Shown here: piece by piece, positions 35,960 through 48,596 of the stretch | Position numbering within the stretch: position 1 is the first letter of the stretch | Layout: each line of letters begins with the position of its first letter | Assembly: GCA_022749755.1 (NCBI GenBank) | Contig: CM040445.1 | Span: 11,119,182 to 11,183,181 of the forward strand | Length of the DNA: 64,000 bases | Direction of reading: 5' to 3' | Origin: Azadirachta indica | Lineage: Eukaryota > Streptophyta > Magnoliopsida > Sapindales > Meliaceae | The notes under the pieces: model-generated | The model's database searches: none | Seen by the model: only the letters and a program-made list of their open reading frames with translations | Told to the model about the DNA's origin: nothing | Made by a program: the position numbers and the translations under genes

Positions 35960-37811
35960 ATGATAGGATCAGAATCAAATCGGCAACGGGTGTCGTTGGC
36001 GGAATTAATGGTGGTGGTGGTGGTTCTGATCTTAAGTTGTTGGAGTGGGGGTGTGAAATCTCAGTTGGTTAAAGGAATGTTTGTGTTCGGAGATTCATTG
36101 GTTGATGTTGGAAACAACAATTTCCTCTACTCCTTTGCAAGGTCCAATTATTTTCCTTATGGAATTGATTTCGATTCTGGTCCTACTGGCAGATTTTCCA
36201 ACGGCAAAACCTTTGTTGATTCTCTTGGTAAGTTGGTTGGAATTGATTGTATGTATATATATATCTATGTGCTTTTAACTCTACGTAGTATTTTATTGTA
36301 AGTTAATTGGAATATTACATGTATATATGTAGGAAGAGTGTTGGGATTGGCTTACCCACCAGCCTTTATAGATCCTTGCTCAATGGGAGTTCGATTACTC
36401 GGAGGAGTTAATTATGCTTCAGCAGCTGCCGGCATCCTTGATGAAACCGGTCGACATTATGTACGTATAATAAATAATCTATCATTTTTTTACTCCCCCT
36501 TTTTTTTTTAAAAAAAAAAAGGTAAATAAATCTAAAATCATAATCCATAATATAATATACAAAAACATTTTCCAATAAAAAATATTTATAAGTATTGTCA
36601 CAAATATATGACTTGGGACGGGACGGGACCCGGTCTAGCTAACACCTCTGAACATAATTAATTCCAAAATTTTCTAAATTCATATATCTATATATAAACA
36701 AAAATGTGTATAATTTGACTTTATAAAAAAAAATTTTTTAAAAAAAAAAAAGCAGATAATTTTTATACTTAATTTTGACCCTGTTTAACGTCATTGTTAA
36801 GTATATGCTAATATTTATACTTAATGTATGTTGGAATTAATTAATAAATAAATAAATAAATAAATTTGGGATATATATATATATGTATGCAGGGGGAGAG
36901 GCATAGCTTGAGGCAACAAGTGAAGAATTTTGAGAGCACATTGATGGAATTAAGATTACTTATGGATGAAACAAATTTGACGTATTATCTCTCAAAATCA
37001 ATGGCTGTTCTGGTGTTCGGAAGCAATGACTACATCAACAATTATCTCATGCCACCTATTTACTCTTCCAGCTTCACTTACACCCCCCACCAATTCTCTA
37101 AACTTCTTATCAATCGCTACGCTCGACAAATTCTGGTAATTAATTAACCTTCAACATATTTTATTTTTTTATAATTATTGATTCTGATTAATTGTTAATA
37201 TATACTAACTGCTGGGGGTGAAAAAAATATAGGCATTATATAATTTAGGGTTGAGGAAGTTTTTAATTTCTGGAGTCGGACCTCTGGGTTGCATCCCTAA
37301 CCAAAGAGCTAAAGGGCAGGCTGCTCCGGGAAAGTGTCTTGATAATGTAAACAAGATGGTTTGCATGTTCAATGAAGAGCTTAAATCACTTGTTGATCTG
37401 CTTAACAAACGACTACTCGATTCTGGAATCTTCGTCTATGGCAACACTTTTGATTCAGTCATTGACATTATCAATAACCCTAAAGCATTTGGTGAGAAAT
37501 TAATTAATGCAGTTATTAATTTCATTTTAATAATATGTAATTTATGTATGTATGTATGTATGACATACGTGATGGGTACTACTGTTGCAGGATTCATTTC
37601 CGTGGATAGCGGTTGCTGTGGAATGGGGAAAAATAACGGGCAAATAACATGTCTTCCCTTTGGACTTCCATGTTTGAACAGAAATAAATACGTTTTCTGG
37701 GATGCTTATCATCCCACTGAGGCTGTCAATGACATTCTTGCTCGGCGTGTCGTTTTCGGCTCCACTTTTTATTCTTATCCCATGAATATATTCAATCTGA
37801 CTCTCCATTGA
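35960..37811 (+). CDS. GDSL-type esterase/lipase, tandem copy 2
   Basis: Five exons, 35960-36227, 36333-36460, 36893-37135, 37233-37491 and 37591-37811, give 372 residues. Exons 2 and 3 have exactly the same lengths as in copy 1 (128 and 243 bases), and all intron phases match, so the pair arose by tandem duplication. Signal peptide core MVVVVVLIL (from residue 17) is coded partly by a GTG repeat. Catalytic blocks are [15 protein letters not shown] (Ser46), [10 protein letters not shown] (Asn177) and DAYHPTEA (Asp337, His340). It lacks the charged C-terminal extension of copy 1. The last intron is 99 bases with no in-frame stop, so the reading frame stays open if it is retained. Expected to be secreted; substrate unknown. 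Confidence 0.93.
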
Positions 37812-38893
37812 TCTCCTCACCTCACCCAACAAACATCCAACATCCATCATCAATGTCTGAAAGAAGACTTGACAAAAACTAAAATTCTCTCTGTATTAAA
37901 TTCTTGTGCTGGTGTCTGCATGGATTTCTTTGTTGTATCACTTTCTTGTTGTGAGGTGTATATCCACTTCTTATACATAATAATCATAAGACATATACAC
38001 ATTATAAGAATTTAATAAAACTAAAAATAATCATGCTTTTTGTTCTTACTTCTTTCTAATATTATTAGCTAAATTATATATCTACATCACACGAGAAGAG
38101 AAGAGAAAGGTGCATGGTCTACATATGTATGAAGCACAACACCTAATTGTGCGCGATGAATAATTATTTGATTAATATATATATATATGTAGTAGTAATT
38201 CCTCCACTTGTCCCCATTCATTATGTATACAATTGTTGCTACTGTATGTGAGTTATTCCATCCATAATTATAAGCCTTTTACAAATTAGGAATACTATAA
38301 CATATCTCTAATTTTTAAAAAAAATACTAAATACTTCATTAAATATTATTAATTTATTCATATTGAAAGTTTGTTATAATGCAATTTAATATTTATAGAT
38401 CCTTATTAAGATATAAATACGTAAAAAATAAAAAGTTAATTTTTAATTAACATCAATAATCGTCACTTGGTAAAGTTCGATTGATAAGAGAAGGCTGAAC
38501 TCTATTTTTTAAATATAAAAAATAAAACCCACAGTATATACGTAGTTCACTACATTTAAACGTTAATAGACTTTTCTTTTTAAAGTAAGGGTAATTATCA
38601 TCTAAAAATAGGTTTAGTTACGTAAATTGTATTATATGTAATCTTATTACAAATTTTTGATAAAATTTTAATGTAATATTATTAGTTTATAAATGTAATA
38701 TTAAAAAAAAATTAACATCAATACTCTAATATTAAACGTTCATATTTATGTTTTAATTTTAATTTTTGAAAAATAATTGAGTCAACATAAATTCAAGACG
38801 CCCCAACGCAGCGAAGACCCAAAAACTATTGCTCAGCTGAGCTGCAGACAAATAAGCAGTGAAACAGGGGTTTTTGTTTTCTTCTGTTCTGTA
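37812..38893. other. Intergenic region before the RAD52-like gene
   Basis: The 3' flank of GDSL copy 2 and the RAD52-like promoter and leader. It includes a diverged repeat (38631-38708) that recurs at 41588-41668 on the other side of the RAD52-like gene. Confidence 0.6.
38631..38708 (+). repeat. Dispersed AT-rich repeat, copy A
   Basis: About three quarters of the bases match 41588-41668 in the same orientation, starting ATTATATGTAAT and ending GTAATATTAAAAAAAA. The two copies flank the RAD52-like gene. They are probably fragments of one transposon family. Confidence 0.4.
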
Positions 38894-40998
38894 ATGAAAA
38901 TGGCAGCAATCATGTCTTCTCTGCGAAAATCCATCTCTTCCAGCTACAATTTCTCTTCTCTGAGAAAATCCCATGTCCTCTTTCAAACCTCTAACCAATT
39001 CTACGCATCCAAATCGTCGCCCGCTTTCGCTTCCTCCTCTGCAACACTTAAAGGCGAAGACGATAACGACGTCGTTCCCACTTCCGGCATAAGCCGGCCT
39101 TTGTCGGAGATTCTTAAAGAACTCAACAAGAAAGTCCCCGATTCTCTCGTTAAACTCCGCGTTGAAGATGGGTTTTCCATCAAATACATTCCTTGGTAAT
39201 CTCAACCGTCCATTCGAACATCAAAATTTCTGTTTTCTTTCATTTTTTTACTTCTATTTTGATGTATTCATTTAATTTCTTTTTCATTATTTGTAGGCAT
39301 ATTGTGAATCGGATTATGAACTTGCATGCTCCTGGTATGTAAATGTTCTCTAAATTTTTAGTTTTTCAAAGAAAAGGTGAAGAAAAAGGATCGATTTTGA
39401 AGTAGAATTACTTGCAGAATGGTCTGGTGAAGTTCGAAATATTACTTATTCTGCTGATGGAAAATCTGTTTCTGTGGTTTATCGTGTTACGCTCTACGGA
39501 ACTGATGCGGAGGTATTTTTTATTTTTCTATTGCCTTTTCATATTTATTGCTGATTGAAAACATGCTATGAGAAACTGTTTTAGTGTTAGACATTAGGAA
39601 TTTAGTTAATGACAACTATTTATTCTCCGCTTGTTGGGATCGAAAGGAGTGATTTTTATTGTTAGCTGTTTAAATACTTTTCGTGAGGAAGGGATTCATC
39701 ATCGTTTTGATGCCTTGATCTCATTTTTTCAATGGGAAACTCATAAGTTGTACATTGTAAATAATTTTGTGTGGTGAATCGCAGTAAAATTTGATGGTTT
39801 ATGTGAATAAACATCTATTGTGCTGCTTTTGAAGTAGTAGTTAACAGTTGCCGTATTTTGTTACCATTCCCATCAAAAAGACTATTGAGAATGACTTCAA
39901 GCTTGGCTAGTAACTAAATGAACTCAGTTCAAGTCAAATAAATTAACCCTCATTTCATACCTAGATAGATTTGGCTACGTGAATCCTCTTCCCTCTTTCC
40001 ATCCAGTCACCATTTCTTCAAAGTTGCTTAAAGCTAAGTCAATTTTCACTGCTACTACTCTTGCCATCTTCTTTATACATTTCCCATTTCATTCTTAATC
40101 CTTGGAGCAAATTACTCTTTTTTGGAGCATCCGATATTCTACATGCTATACTTGGCTATTGAAATGTTTCATGAATACAAACTTAAGGAAGGCTTTTTCT
40201 TTACTGTCATCTAGTAGAATACAATAGTATTCTGCTATATATTGAGATGCTTTGGAAGTGTTAGAAAGACGAGTAATTGGCTAGCTATTGGTTGAAAGGG
40301 ATAAAGATGTTACTGAACTATGAGAAATGGTTGATCTCACTCAAACTTATTTTCTGTGACACTATACATAGCATGGTCTCTTTTCTAGAATTTTATATGC
40401 AGTGAGAAAAAATGTATCAATAGCTGAAATCAAGAACTCTTAACGGAAATTGAATTTTGGCATGATCCTGGACCCAGATTGTTTAGGAAATATTGCAACT
40501 GATGATTTTGTCTAATACAAGTTAAAAGTTGCTCAGTGAGGCTTAGCATTTATATTTGGGTTGTGGGCCTTGATATGCTTTAAAATGGTAGTCTAATGGT
40601 TATCAAGCAGTACGGCAATAAAATTTTGTAGAAAATAGCTTGTGGAGGGAGTTCATTGTAGTTAAAGTCAAAAACTATCATATTAGAGTCAAGGAATGAA
40701 CAATAATTTACCGGAGAGGTGAAGTCGAGGACAAGGTTTTTCTATGATTATAATGCAGAAGATTCATTCTTTCTCTCTTTTCCTTTTGTTCCGTTTATTC
40801 AAGGCTACAAATGAAGAGTAATTGGCACGTTTCTTTTTCATTTTGTTTCACAAGATATTTAGGGAGTCAACCGGGACTGCTTTAGTAGATGAAGAAGGTT
40901 ATGGAGATGCTGTACAGAAGGCAGAAGCAATGGCATTTCGTCGAGCTTGTGCACGCTTCGGTCTTGGCCTTCATCTTTACCATGAAGATATGTTATAG
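38894..40998 (+). CDS. RAD52-1: Organellar RAD52-like DNA-binding protein (RAD52-1/ODB1 type)
   Basis: Four exons, 38894-39195, 39297-39334, 39418-39512 and 40855-40998, give 192 residues. The N-terminus is rich in Ser, Arg and Lys and poor in acidic residues up to about residue 55, like a mitochondrial presequence. The conserved RAD52-like domain follows: RPLSEILKELNKKVPDSLVK, FSIKYIPWHIVNRIMNLHAP, EWSGEVRNITY, VVYRVTLYGTDAEIFREST, EGYGDAVQKAEAMAFRRACA and RFGLGLHLYHED. In Arabidopsis RAD52-1A (ODB1) binds single-stranded DNA in mitochondria and nucleus and supports homologous recombination and mitochondrial splicing. The 38-base second exon is short but in phase and matches the family. An in-frame open stretch upstream of 38894 has no ATG and is leader. 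The third intron is 1.3 kb. Confidence 0.9.
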
Positions 40999-41587
40999 GC
41001 AGCCATGGAGCAGCAGCTTCCATATGCTGCTAGAACTGGTAGGACTTAATATTTTGATGTGGCTCAGATCATTTTGTTGACAGGTAATGATCAATGCCAG
41101 AACATCTTAGTTTCCCAGAAATCAGAAGGGAAGAAGCACTTTTCAGATATTTGCATGTAATTGTCTTTGAAGAATCGCTTCTTCTGTGGAAGCTTTTCTT
41201 TGACTTTGAGGTGATGGTAGTTCAGTAGCATGAATTGATGGAATATGTGAGATTCTACATGGGATTGAAATTTGAAAGCGTTAATTTGTGATTGGAGTTG
41301 GCTTTTGGAGACATGCATTCGTAACCATCTTAAAAAATATTTTTTAATATATGTGAAATACGACCCAAATTTTTTCAGGTAATACGCCTCTACCCCTATC
41401 CTAAATGTCTCCTTCAAAAGTTACAGATAGCTTAGCGAGCCCGAGTGGCCAGGAGTCCAGCCTCCAGAAGGAATGTTAATTTTTCATTAGCATATGTGAG
41501 ATTTATTGTGTTAAAATACGAATAGATTTTTTTTTTTATATGTAAAAATAAGATATTATTTAAACAAGAGGAAGATATTTTAGTGAT

Positions 41588-41668
41588 ATTATATGTAATT
41601 TTAACGAGATTTTTAGTATATTTTTAAATAATATTAATAATTTATATACGTAATATTAAAAAAAAAAG
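41588..41668 (+). repeat. Dispersed AT-rich repeat, copy B
   Basis: This is the partner of 38631-38708, colinear over about 80 bases, in the same orientation. Confidence 0.4.
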
Positions 41669-42363
41669 CTATAGAAGTATAAAGTTATGCATCGACGTGG
41701 ACACAAGATTGTAGCAGAAACGGAATCCAATAATTGATTTGATGGGCTAATAATATTGAGATCCCTACTTTTTTATGTTTTCTCAATTGACTAATGTATT
41801 CTGTCGATTTGTATCAAAATAGATCCCAGATCAGATCTAATCAAAATGAACAAAATTACCTTTCTGTAGCATTGAATTATCCTCGCTAATGTGCATGAAA
41901 GGGGTATTATATTCAATTTAAAAGAACAGTTTTCATTTTTTTTTTAAATGGAATAAATCAATGTATTTAAAAATAAAAAATTAAAATTAAATTAAAAAAG
42001 AAATTTACTTTTTGGGCAGAGCGCAAAGGCGAGAGGGAGGGAAGTGGATGGTCTGAACGATGCATGTGAGAGAACCTGATCTGGCAGTGGGGCCCACAGG
42101 TTGTGAGTCGCTTTCACGGTCAGAGAAGTTGGAGACAGCTGCCAGATAAGATCATGAGAAGATGTTCACTACTTTTTCTTTTTCGTTCTTGGTTTATATT
42201 TCCTGCTATCCAGGTGTACGTCCTCCTCTCCATCTCAACCGTCCAATTTCGTCCGCCGGTGATTGAGAAAATAACATCCAGATCCGTATTTTCCATGTGA
42301 TTTCATAAATAAGAATAAGGCTTTTTTTAATTATTTATGACAAATAAGTGTTAGCTGCTTAAA

Positions 42364-43849
42364 GAGGTATTATCATATTTCTCCCCTAAAATTTGGCATA
42401 ATATCATTTAGAAAATATTTTTATAAAAGTAATCATTTACTACCCTGACTTTAATAGAATTTGTCACAATTACAAATTTATTCTCAATAACTCAAATAAG
42501 ATAATAATATTATAGTCCCTAAACTTTGATGAAACAACAACTTAGGACTAATTTATAAACGTTAAAAAATTAATCCTTATCATCTAAACTGATAATAAAA
42601 TTTTATACAATTATTATTTACTTTGGTTAGATAAATAAGAATATAGAAAATCTTCTTACATCAAATTGAATAAGCATAAAAGAGAGATATAAAGTTATTT
42701 AAACTCACATAAACTACAGAATCTATTAGTACATTTATCTGTATTTTATCTTCATAGTAAGTATATAGTAAGTGTAAAATGATATATAATACATATATAG
42801 TAAGAGCGTATAATATATGTTTAGGATATATTATAAATACATATATTCTAAAATATTTATAAATATCTGTATAAAATATCTATTTTACCATTTTTTGTAA
42901 ATTCTGTTAGCAAAATAATGTCATTTCATGCTTAAAAGAATAAAATTCAATGGACTCTAAGTCTTATCTTAATTTTTAACCTTGTCTTTAATTTATATTT
43001 TTACTCTTAGATTTAAATTATAGATTTAAAATTTTTAATGCTACTAAAAATACTTTTAAGTAATGAAAAGTTTTAATTAATTAATTAATTAATTTTAAAT
43101 TTGCAATTTTATGTTTGCATTACATGAAATATATTAAATTTTATCTTCAATTTTAGGAATAATTAATTAGATCAATTAATTTTTGAGAATACTTTACATA
43201 TTTATGTGCATATTATTGCTATTCATATGTTACAATTTATTACATTAATCTACTTGAAAATTTGGTTTGTATTATTTATTATTCTTGTTAATTAGTTCTT
43301 TTCTTTTGAAATTTTACTTATATTTATAAATTTTTTAGACTTTATTTTTTAGTATTTTATTTTGATTGGAGGAAGTTTTAATAAATGTTTATTAAGTTTT
43401 TATAATTTTATGAATTGTTATAATTATTAAATTAAAATTTTATATTGTTAGAATTGTTTGCATTTTCTAAAATTTTAATATGATATTAATTTTTTAATTT
43501 AATTTATTAATACAGTATATTACTTCATTAAAGATAAAATTTTAATGGTCAATTTTTATTTTTGTTCTTAATTTTAATATCATTTAACTTTATAATAACA
43601 ATATGAACTAATTTATTAAAATCACATAAATTATGTTTTGACTTATTGTTTATCTAAAATTTAGGGATCAAAGTATTATTATTTCAAAATAAATTTAAAA
43701 TAATCTATTAAATTTACAATTTTGTCCCTCAACTCCATTAAATAGTTATATTAATAAAATAAAGTAGGGATGGTAAGTGATCATTTTTATAAAGATATTT
43801 TTTAAGTGATATTATGTTAAATTTCATAGGAGAAATGTGATAATACCTT
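42364..43849. mobile_element. Non-autonomous Mutator-like element with long terminal inverted repeats
   Basis: The left end (RAGGTATTATCAYATTTCTCC) and the inverted right end match over about 200 bases, including ATAATATCAYTTARAAAATAT, TTTATAAAA and the later ATAATA..CCCTAAA.TTTGAT block. Just outside, GCTGCTTAAA (42354-42363) and GCCGCTGAAA (43850-43859) match at 8 of 10 positions, fitting a 9-10 base target-site duplication. Long terminal repeats plus 9-base duplications are the hallmark of Mutator-like elements. No transposase frame is present in the interior. Confidence 0.7.
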
Positions 43850-45753
43850 GCCGCTGAAATGACACAAACCTCAATGCATGCATTTGAGTATATAATACAG
43901 CTCAACTTTAAAGGCTATTCCAGTCATTTAAGCAAGAATTAGGGAGTTATTTGTTTTAGACAAATAGTGATCCTCATTGGAGAAAATAAAAAAACTATAG
44001 GGTGTCAGTTGTTATTTTCACGTTTCTTAATCACATTCACAGGTCTAATCTGATTTTTAAATCTTCGTTGAATATCGTATAATTGAAGGGAGTTTGGTGG
44101 GCCTGTATACTGTCCCAACAGATTTTTCTCAATCTTTTATATCTTCCTAATTTGCCTCTATGTATGCTATTTATTTCATCATTGCCACTGAGTTCTCTTT
44201 CAATCCAGCCGCGAAGGCGAAGATGTTCTGTTGAAGACTTTGGAGAAAGAACGATCAACATAAGCATACACAGCGGCTAGGTAATATTGGATTAATTAAT
44301 TGATAAATTAATCTTATTAATTTCTATTAGATTTTATTTTATTTTATTTTATTTTCTACTAAATAATCAGTTAAGTTTCTAGCTTGATTGACATAATTTT
44401 TTTTTTTTTTTTATGAACAAAAGAAAAGAAAAGAAAGAAGCATAATTTAAATATCAAGAATAGGAAACAATAATTATTAATTATTTGAATATATATATAT
44501 ATATATATAAGCAATGAAAACAAATAAGAAGCAATAATGTCAAATCAATATGAAATTGCATCGACCAAAGTCCCTCATCCCCACACCAAACTCAAATCAT
44601 ATATAATATATTAATTAATCAATTAATTAATATATGGCCAATCAAATTAAAAACTTAAAGTGGGAAGAACAAAAAAAATAAAAATAAAAGATAAAATGTT
44701 ATTGGGTTTTGTTAGTTAACAGTTTGAAATTAGAATATTAATTACGATGTAATTAACTAGATAATCATTCTTCTCGAAAACGATGATTTGAAGTGATCTA
44801 TATGTAATTTACTCTAATATTATGTTAATAATCACCCTCGGACCTATAAATTTAAATTATATTGAATTCATATATCCTATAAGATAGATATTTAAATTTA
44901 TGCAAAAAGAGAATATTCGATATGGGACAAATGGAAAATTAATAAAATTTATTGCTTATTAATGAAATTAATGTTAATTGCCCGGACTCAATAACTCAGC
45001 CAGTAATTCTGCCCAACAAAACAACAACAACATTACAACAAATGAATGACACAAAATTAATTAAGAAAAATATATTTAATTAATGAATTACTTGGTGCAT
45101 GAAAAATTTATTAATTAGATGAGAGATGCCTGCCTATCAATGTTAATTATATGTATCTAATCACCTTCTGATTATTTTTAATTATAGCAATCATTAGCAT
45201 TGAGGTTAAAATTTAATTCCTCAATTAAGATAAGATAATCTTTTTTAATTTCACAAAATATTTTTATTTGGTATATAACCTTTGGTCTCTAGTACTATCT
45301 GTAATTATATATACATATTTTTGAGATACAATTAATTGAAGTTGGAAGCTGGCTTCTAATTTAATTTTGTGACCAACACCAGCATCATATATGTAGATGT
45401 AGATGTAGATCAACCATATTTATTTTTAATAGAATGAATATTTAATTATTTTATGTAATTGGAAATGCATATATTTGTTTATTCTTTCTCTCACATTAAA
45501 CTTTAACATGAATTAATTAAAAAAAAAAAGGAAGGCATTTTGATTTTCACTACCAACGATCAGGAACTTGAACCAAAATTTAAAAAATAAGAAGCTTTTT
45601 TTTAATAAATATATAAATTATAGCATAAAATTAAAATTGTTTAAAGAAAAAGAATAAATATTGTGAAGAAGCGGAAAAGCCAAAATATAACTTTAATTAC
45701 AAGTTGGCAGCAAAAGCTGATGATTTTCTATTTCCCAGCCTTTTATATATATG

Positions 45754-45791
<38 letters not shown>

Positions 45792-45797
45792 GATTGA

Positions 45798-46036
45798 TAT
45801 GAATAAGATGAAGAGCCCTTTTTTTAATATAATTTTTTATATCAAATATAGGTCGTTGAATTTAAATATATTTAATAGTTGAGATTATATCTGACTTATA
45901 TATTAATTATAAATGTATTAATTATACATTAATTATATGATTAGATACAATCTCACCTGTTAGATGTGATTAAATTGAACGGCTTATATTTATTGTAAAA
46001 AGTTATGTAAATAAAAAGAGGCCATTGATCCTGCTC
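45798..46036. mobile_element. Hairpin MITE A
   Basis: The left half (TATAGGTCGTTGAATTTAAA, then GAGATTATATCTGAC) is mirrored by the right half, whose inverted sequence reads TATAAGCCGTTCAATTTAAT and GAGATTGTATCTAAT. The whole forms an imperfect hairpin about 240 bases long with no coding capacity. Its right end GGCCATTGATCCTGCTC resembles the end of the adjacent MITE B. Confidence 0.6.
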
Positions 46037-46052
46037 TATATATATATAGAGA

Positions 46053-46274
46053 GAGAGCAAGATCAATAATTTTTTTTTTTTTACACAAAATCTTATATCA
46101 ATTATATATCGTTGATATAAACTTATATAACAGTTGAAATTACATCTGACATATATATTAATTATATATTAATTACTTAATTAGATACAATCTCTATCAT
46201 TAAATATATTTATATCCGACAGTTTACAATCGATATAAAATTTTGTTAAAAAAAAAAAATTATTGATCTTGTCC
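46053..46274. mobile_element. Hairpin MITE B, next to and related to MITE A
   Basis: The left end CAAGATCAATAATTTTTTTT is mirrored exactly by the right end, AATTATTGATCTTG. Inner blocks AAAATCTTATATCAATTATA and TATCTAATC also pair. It shares the central GATTAGATACAATCTC-type block with MITE A, about 16 bases away across a (TA)n/(GA)n bridge. Confidence 0.65.
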
Positions 46275-47349
46275 CTATATATATAAATTAAATAGATGAA
46301 AATTGCAACATATGTACCCGTACACGTGTTTTGAATTAAATATCAATAGTCTTTGAGGCAGTGCTATTGCCAACTAGTGGCTTTGCCTTTTTCTATCTAT
46401 ATTTATATTTTCATTATTTAGTTGGTAATTAAATATATATGGCTGCTTCATAAATTTGTTTCCTCTCCCATGCCTTTACTTATTTTAATCATTAGTTTCT
46501 TTTAAAGTTTAATTTTTGTTGTACCATGTTGACAATTATATATCTTCTCTTTCCATCATTGATCGATATATGTTATATATATTAATTCCTAGGGTTTCCA
46601 TGAGCTTCTCGCTTAAATTAATGCTAGCCGTCGATAACATTTTTGATTGGATTAATTAGAAAAATACATTATGTAGTATTTATATATATAATTTTAATTC
46701 AACTTAATTATTTATTTTAGTGCTAGTTTATTAATTTTTATGCTCTATATTTTTATTTAGTTAGAAAAATAAGTTGTATATATATATATTCGAAAAATTC
46801 TTTGATTGATTAATTAAAAAATAATAACGACCCCGTCGTGACAACTCTTCACTTTCACACCCTTATTGATTAAATTTAATAAACACTTGTTTCCAATCAA
46901 CATTACTTTAACTAGTTAAAGATTAATATAAATAATTAAGAAATTAATTAATTCATAACCAACGAAAAAAGCATCTAGTAGAGCTTAGAGTTGGTGAAAT
47001 TAATGAGATTACAAATGTCCAATTGAATATCCCCAAAAAAAAAAAATAAAACAAAAGTATATAAATATTAACAAAATATACATTTAATCCAATTAAACTA
47101 ACACTTTGTTTTACTCAATATAAACAATACACTTGCCGACATAAATTCTTAGCAATATTTTTTTTATTCATTTTCATACAAAATTATGAAAATAATAAAA
47201 TACTATGGCATCAATTTAAAAACAAAATAGTTAACTATCAGTTACTTTAACTTGTAATTCTTTTTTTCAAAGAGTTCAACTTGTAATATTAACACCTTAA
47301 TATTTGTTGTAATTAATTAAGTACTAATTTAATCTATTACATATAAAGA

Positions 47350-47560
47350 ATAAATTAGTAGCTCTTTAATTTTATATAATTTTTTATTCTATTTATATAT
47401 CATTAAATTTAAACTCTCTCAACTATTAAAATTAAATCTAATATATTTAATTAATACATAATTAATACACATAATTTAAATTGTTAAAAGTATTTAAATT
47501 TAATTATTTATAAATAATATAAAAAAATATGTAAAATTAAAGGGTTAATAATGTAATGAA
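47350..47560. mobile_element. Hairpin MITE-like palindrome
   Basis: The left arm CTCTTTAATTTTATATAATT and the inverted right arm CCCTTTAATTTTACATATTT pair, and pairing continues through ATTAAATTTAAA and the centre. About 210 bases, no coding capacity, similar in style to MITEs A and B. Confidence 0.5.
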
Positions 47561-48432
47561 GGCAGTTTTAAAAGGTATACTCTAATTCTATATGTTGTCA
47601 ATTGTTTGAAAAAGTTCAATTATCCTTTAATATATTGAATAAGACAATACGTACCGCACCATATATATATATATATATATAAAACCTTGATAAATTTTAT
47701 ACATTTATTTTTTAATTAAGTAAAAAAAAAAGGAGGGAGATACATCGAATCATATAAGCATTTTCGTCCATTGACCGTTGACCTCCCGCGTGATTTTATC
47801 CCCTCATTTCCCTCCGTTTCGCTATTTGCCCGTTCCGTTTCTGCCACTAGTGACCTCCCTTTAATAGTCTAATTTCTTACGGTAATTTTGTAATTATGAA
47901 TCATAACCAGCCTTAATTAGTCATTACGCATGCGCCCTTAAAGTACATCGACGACAAAAATAATAATACGTCAGAAACAACTCTCACGCTCACTTTCCCT
48001 GCGTGGAGATACAGAAAAGGAAATAAATAATTTCACTTAGACTCCCTATACGTTTGTAAAAATATAAAAAAGTTTGAAAAAGATAGAGATATTTCAATGA
48101 GTGTTATCTTTTTCAATCTAATTCGCTTTTTGCAAAAGGATAATTTAATTGATAAATTCTATGGTTGACGAGTAAGATATGTGATAATTAATGTGATTAG
48201 TTCAGTTTGGGGGTTGGGGTGAGGAGTATGTGGATAAGATAGGACTAGAAGTACGTGGGGTATATTGATGTATGGACAAACAAGAGGAGGTTGAATTAAG
48301 ATTTCCGGAAAGGGAAATATAATTAACAAAATAGTATAATAGGGATTAGGGAGAGTAAGGTGGAAGTGAGTTTGATGAGGCGAGTGAGTGACAGAGTAAA
48401 TTGATGATTTGAAGAGGTGGGGGCGGCTTGTG

Positions 48433-48439
48433 TATATAA
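48433..48439 (+). promoter_or_regulatory. TATA box of the RRM gene
   Basis: TATATAA lies about 410 bases before the start codon. A start site near 48465 would give a pyrimidine-rich leader with no upstream ATG before 48850. Confidence 0.5.
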
Positions 48440-48480
48440 TTCATGTCCGTATTATGAGGTGGTTTTTCTTTTGCCTTCCT

Positions 48481-48560
48481 TCCCTTTCCTTTCCTTTCCT
48501 TTCCTTTGCAACTTTTGCTTTCTCTTCAATTCCCTCCCATTTCTCTTTCTCTCTAACCTA

Positions 48561-48593
<33 letters not shown>
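48481..48593 (+). repeat. Leader pyrimidine microsatellites (TTTCC)n and (TC)n
   Basis: A TTTCC pentanucleotide tract (48481-48507) and a 31-base TC tract (48563-48593) lie in the probable 5' leader of the RRM gene. TC tracts near start sites are common in plant promoters and can bind GAGA-binding (BBR/BPC) factors. Confidence 0.8.

Positions 48594-48596
<3 letters not shown>

Larger units (their letters stand above)
40999..48432. other. 7.4-kb repeat-rich gene desert
   Basis: No coding exon was recognised. The stretch contains repeat copy B (41588-41668), a Mutator-like element (42364-43849), two adjacent hairpin MITEs (45798-46036 and 46053-46274), another hairpin (47350-47560), a (TTTTA)n tract near 44335-44356 and many (TA)n runs. 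Open frames at 41091-41417, 42103-42300 and 44037-44280 have no family resemblance. Confidence 0.65.

Noticed and set aside
38777..38893. Open frame upstream of the RAD52-like start
   Set aside because: It begins at TTG, not ATG, and the sequence MKMAAIMSSLRKS from 38894 is a good organellar presequence start.
44037..44280. Overlapping open frames on both strands at 44 kb
   Set aside because: Isolated, short, with no splice partners or known motif.
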